Below, piece by piece: positions 62,510 to 64,000 of a DNA stretch of 64,000 nt. The stretch's first letter is position 1, and each line of letters starts with the position of its first letter. The notes under the pieces were generated by a model that saw only the letters and a list, made by a program, of their open reading frames with translations, ran no database searches and was not told the DNA's origin. The stretch spans positions 46,001-110,000 of the forward strand of contig JAJGOT010000441.1 in assembly GCA_022457155.1 (NCBI GenBank). The letters run 5' to 3'. The position numbers and the translations under genes were made by a program. The DNA is from Cladopsammia gracilis (taxonomy: Eukaryota; Cnidaria; Anthozoa; Scleractinia; Dendrophylliidae).

Positions 62510-64000
62510 TCTCAGGTTAGGGTCACAGTGGCTGGGTGCATTTTGAGGGGCCTGGTGCCTAACCAGTCAGGGTTTACTGGCAGGTGCCTGGTGCCTAACA
62601 CATCAGTCGGAGAGATGCCATCTTGGATTGTCTCACACGTTAGGTCTTGAGGCAAATGTTGGCGATCGGCTTGCGAGCTAACAGGGGTAAGAAGTGGGAT
62701 AACAACGTTGTAACTCCCCAGTGCGGGTTCCCGATACCTGGAAGCAACAGCCTCAGTGTTAAGTAGGCACAGCTGGTTGAGTTTTCTGCTTGAGAAAGGC
62801 TGATCGAAGTTTTTGGCGGATGCGACTGGGGGAAGTGTGGAGTTACTTGGTAGACCATAAGCTACGGACAGACCTGACAGTTTCTGTGTTCGTTTTAGTT
62901 CTTGAAGATGTGCTGGGCTATTTGCATCTTTGTGCTTGTTGTCGCGAGATTGCGTGCAGATGCCAAAAGAATCAGACTTGTCTTCAGTAAGGCCTGCAAA
63001 TCGGATCTGAGGCCTGATAGGACGTAACTTTCTATTGATAACACAGAGCTAACAATTCATACTTATTATAATAGCTCCAAGAGCAGTTCAGTCTGGTTGT
63101 ATACAATGTCTCGCATGACAAAGTTCAAATGTGGACAGCCATAAATAAGATAATACTAAGTGAGCTGTCATTAATGCTTGAATGAATAAACAGTCTACAA
63201 TTGCAGACAGAAGTAGTTTGGAAGGTTGTTAAAATGAATAGCTTAAGTGCTGAATTACACCAATGGTCTGTTAACGTTAAATCATGATCAACTGTCGCTC
63301 ATCAGTCTCCCCCTTTCCAATGTTGGGATTTCAGTCAACAATTTTGCATTAAAAAAGTCCAGTTGTAGCCAACATTGTAAAAGGGGGAGGGGAGAGAAAG
63401 AATCCAATGTTAAAAACTACCAACCTTCCCAACACTTTTGTCTATGATTGTATATATATTCTTAAAACGCTCCGAGTTGTTAACTCTATTTTACAAGTAA
63501 ATTGCCATTATTACTTGGGGCGTAACATGTCAATCCAAATCTATCATTAAAAATGTAGTTGATAAGTCAATAATATAGTACTCCATTTTTGTCGATAATT
63601 GTCAACCGACAAGTTTAATTTTTTGATAAAAGTCGATAATCACAAGATTTTAAACTGATTATCGATTTTTATCAACAAAAATTGAGACAATTTTCAATCA
63701 GCTGTGAAGTTAACCAAGCCAATAATCAATAGCTCGAACGGCATTTTATAAAAGTTTAAACAGCTCCAAAGTAAATCTGTATGGCAATAAAGTTAAATAT
63801 AATCTGAGCAACCAAGTGGTTTGTTATAAGTGATGTCGTTATTCAACATAGAATAGGATGTTTATCTTGAGAAATGGTTAACATTGTTTTGTTCGGCTGT
63901 GCTGAATCGTTCAGTCATGCCTGATTTTGTTCCTTGTAATATAACCCGAACTGGTCAGCACCAAAAAAATAATAGTACCATTTTTTTTTCTGCAAGGCTA
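62510..64000. other. No recognised gene; one inverted repeat
   Basis: GTCGATAATCACAAGA and GATTATCGAT-like words between 63590 and 63690 form an imperfect inverted repeat; related GTCGATAA words occur near 25915 and 26465. Nothing else could be assigned. Confidence 0.4.

Noticed and set aside
1..64000. CRISPR arrays, operons, riboswitches, prophage
   Set aside because: No regularly spaced identical repeats and no bacterial gene organisation; introns and eukaryotic transposons dominate.

Overview
The window looks like nuclear DNA from a cnidarian, most likely an anthozoan such as a stony coral. The evidence is AT-rich DNA with introns, a family 31 glycosyltransferase exon, and a very dense repeat load: Penelope-like elements (PLEs) with hammerhead-like 3' motifs, several hAT subfamilies, a LINE whose ORF1 carries an SGNH esterase, tRNA-derived SINEs and many foldback MITEs. 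I cannot name the species. Only two or three features look like possible host genes. Almost everything else is mobile DNA, much of it nested and decayed.

Layout. 0-1.1 kb: terminal exon of a GT31 glycosyltransferase (+). 1.3-2.6 kb: two inverted-repeat MITEs with TA target sites. About 2.9-10.3 kb: pieces of one PLE reverse transcriptase, all on + and in the correct order, pushed apart by a 3.2 kb repeat composite, tandem repeats plus a 1.4 kb foldback element, a LINE-tail-like sequence and a SINE-like insertion carrying a tRNA-Thr-like sequence. 10.5-11.1 kb: three hammerhead-like motifs. 11.6-16.6 kb: nested MITEs, a LINE fragment, minisatellites, a tandem duplication and a tRNA-derived SINE. 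18.3-19.0 kb: a frameshifted retroelement-type ORF (-). 20.5-27.4 kb: two copies of one hAT subfamily (-); a short hAT-like element with its own terminal repeats sits inside the second. 27.6-28.5 kb: start of an LTR-element gag (-) and a Ulp1-type protease fragment (-).

30.05-34.96 kb is the most striking unit. It is a hAT transposon bounded by terminal inverted repeats and an imperfect 8-bp target duplication. Its gene joins a vertnin-like OTU domain to a TTF-zinc-finger hAT transposase, interrupted by only one stop codon and one frameshift. 36-43 kb: more hAT fragments, a LINE fragment, a second foldback copy split by a TIR element, and two more copies of that TIR element carrying antisense tRNA-like sequence. 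43.72-46.14 kb: a 2.4 kb palindromic element with a perfect 9-bp target duplication.

46.66-52.56 kb: a near full-length but dead LINE (-) with esterase ORF1 and endonuclease/RT ORF2. 52.7-54.8 kb: a dead PLE (-) with RT, a Cys-rich linker, GIY-YIG nuclease and a hammerhead-like motif. 55.1 kb: an integrase C-terminal fragment. 56.9-57.9 kb: an intact ORF with a SAM-like domain and a CCHC knuckle, possibly a host gene, with a MITE at its 5' side. 59.1-60.2 kb: a frameshifted mariner-like transposase. 60.4 kb: a Myb/SANT-like exon. 62.0-62.5 kb: a frameshifted gag-like ORF. No operons, CRISPR arrays or bacterial features were seen.
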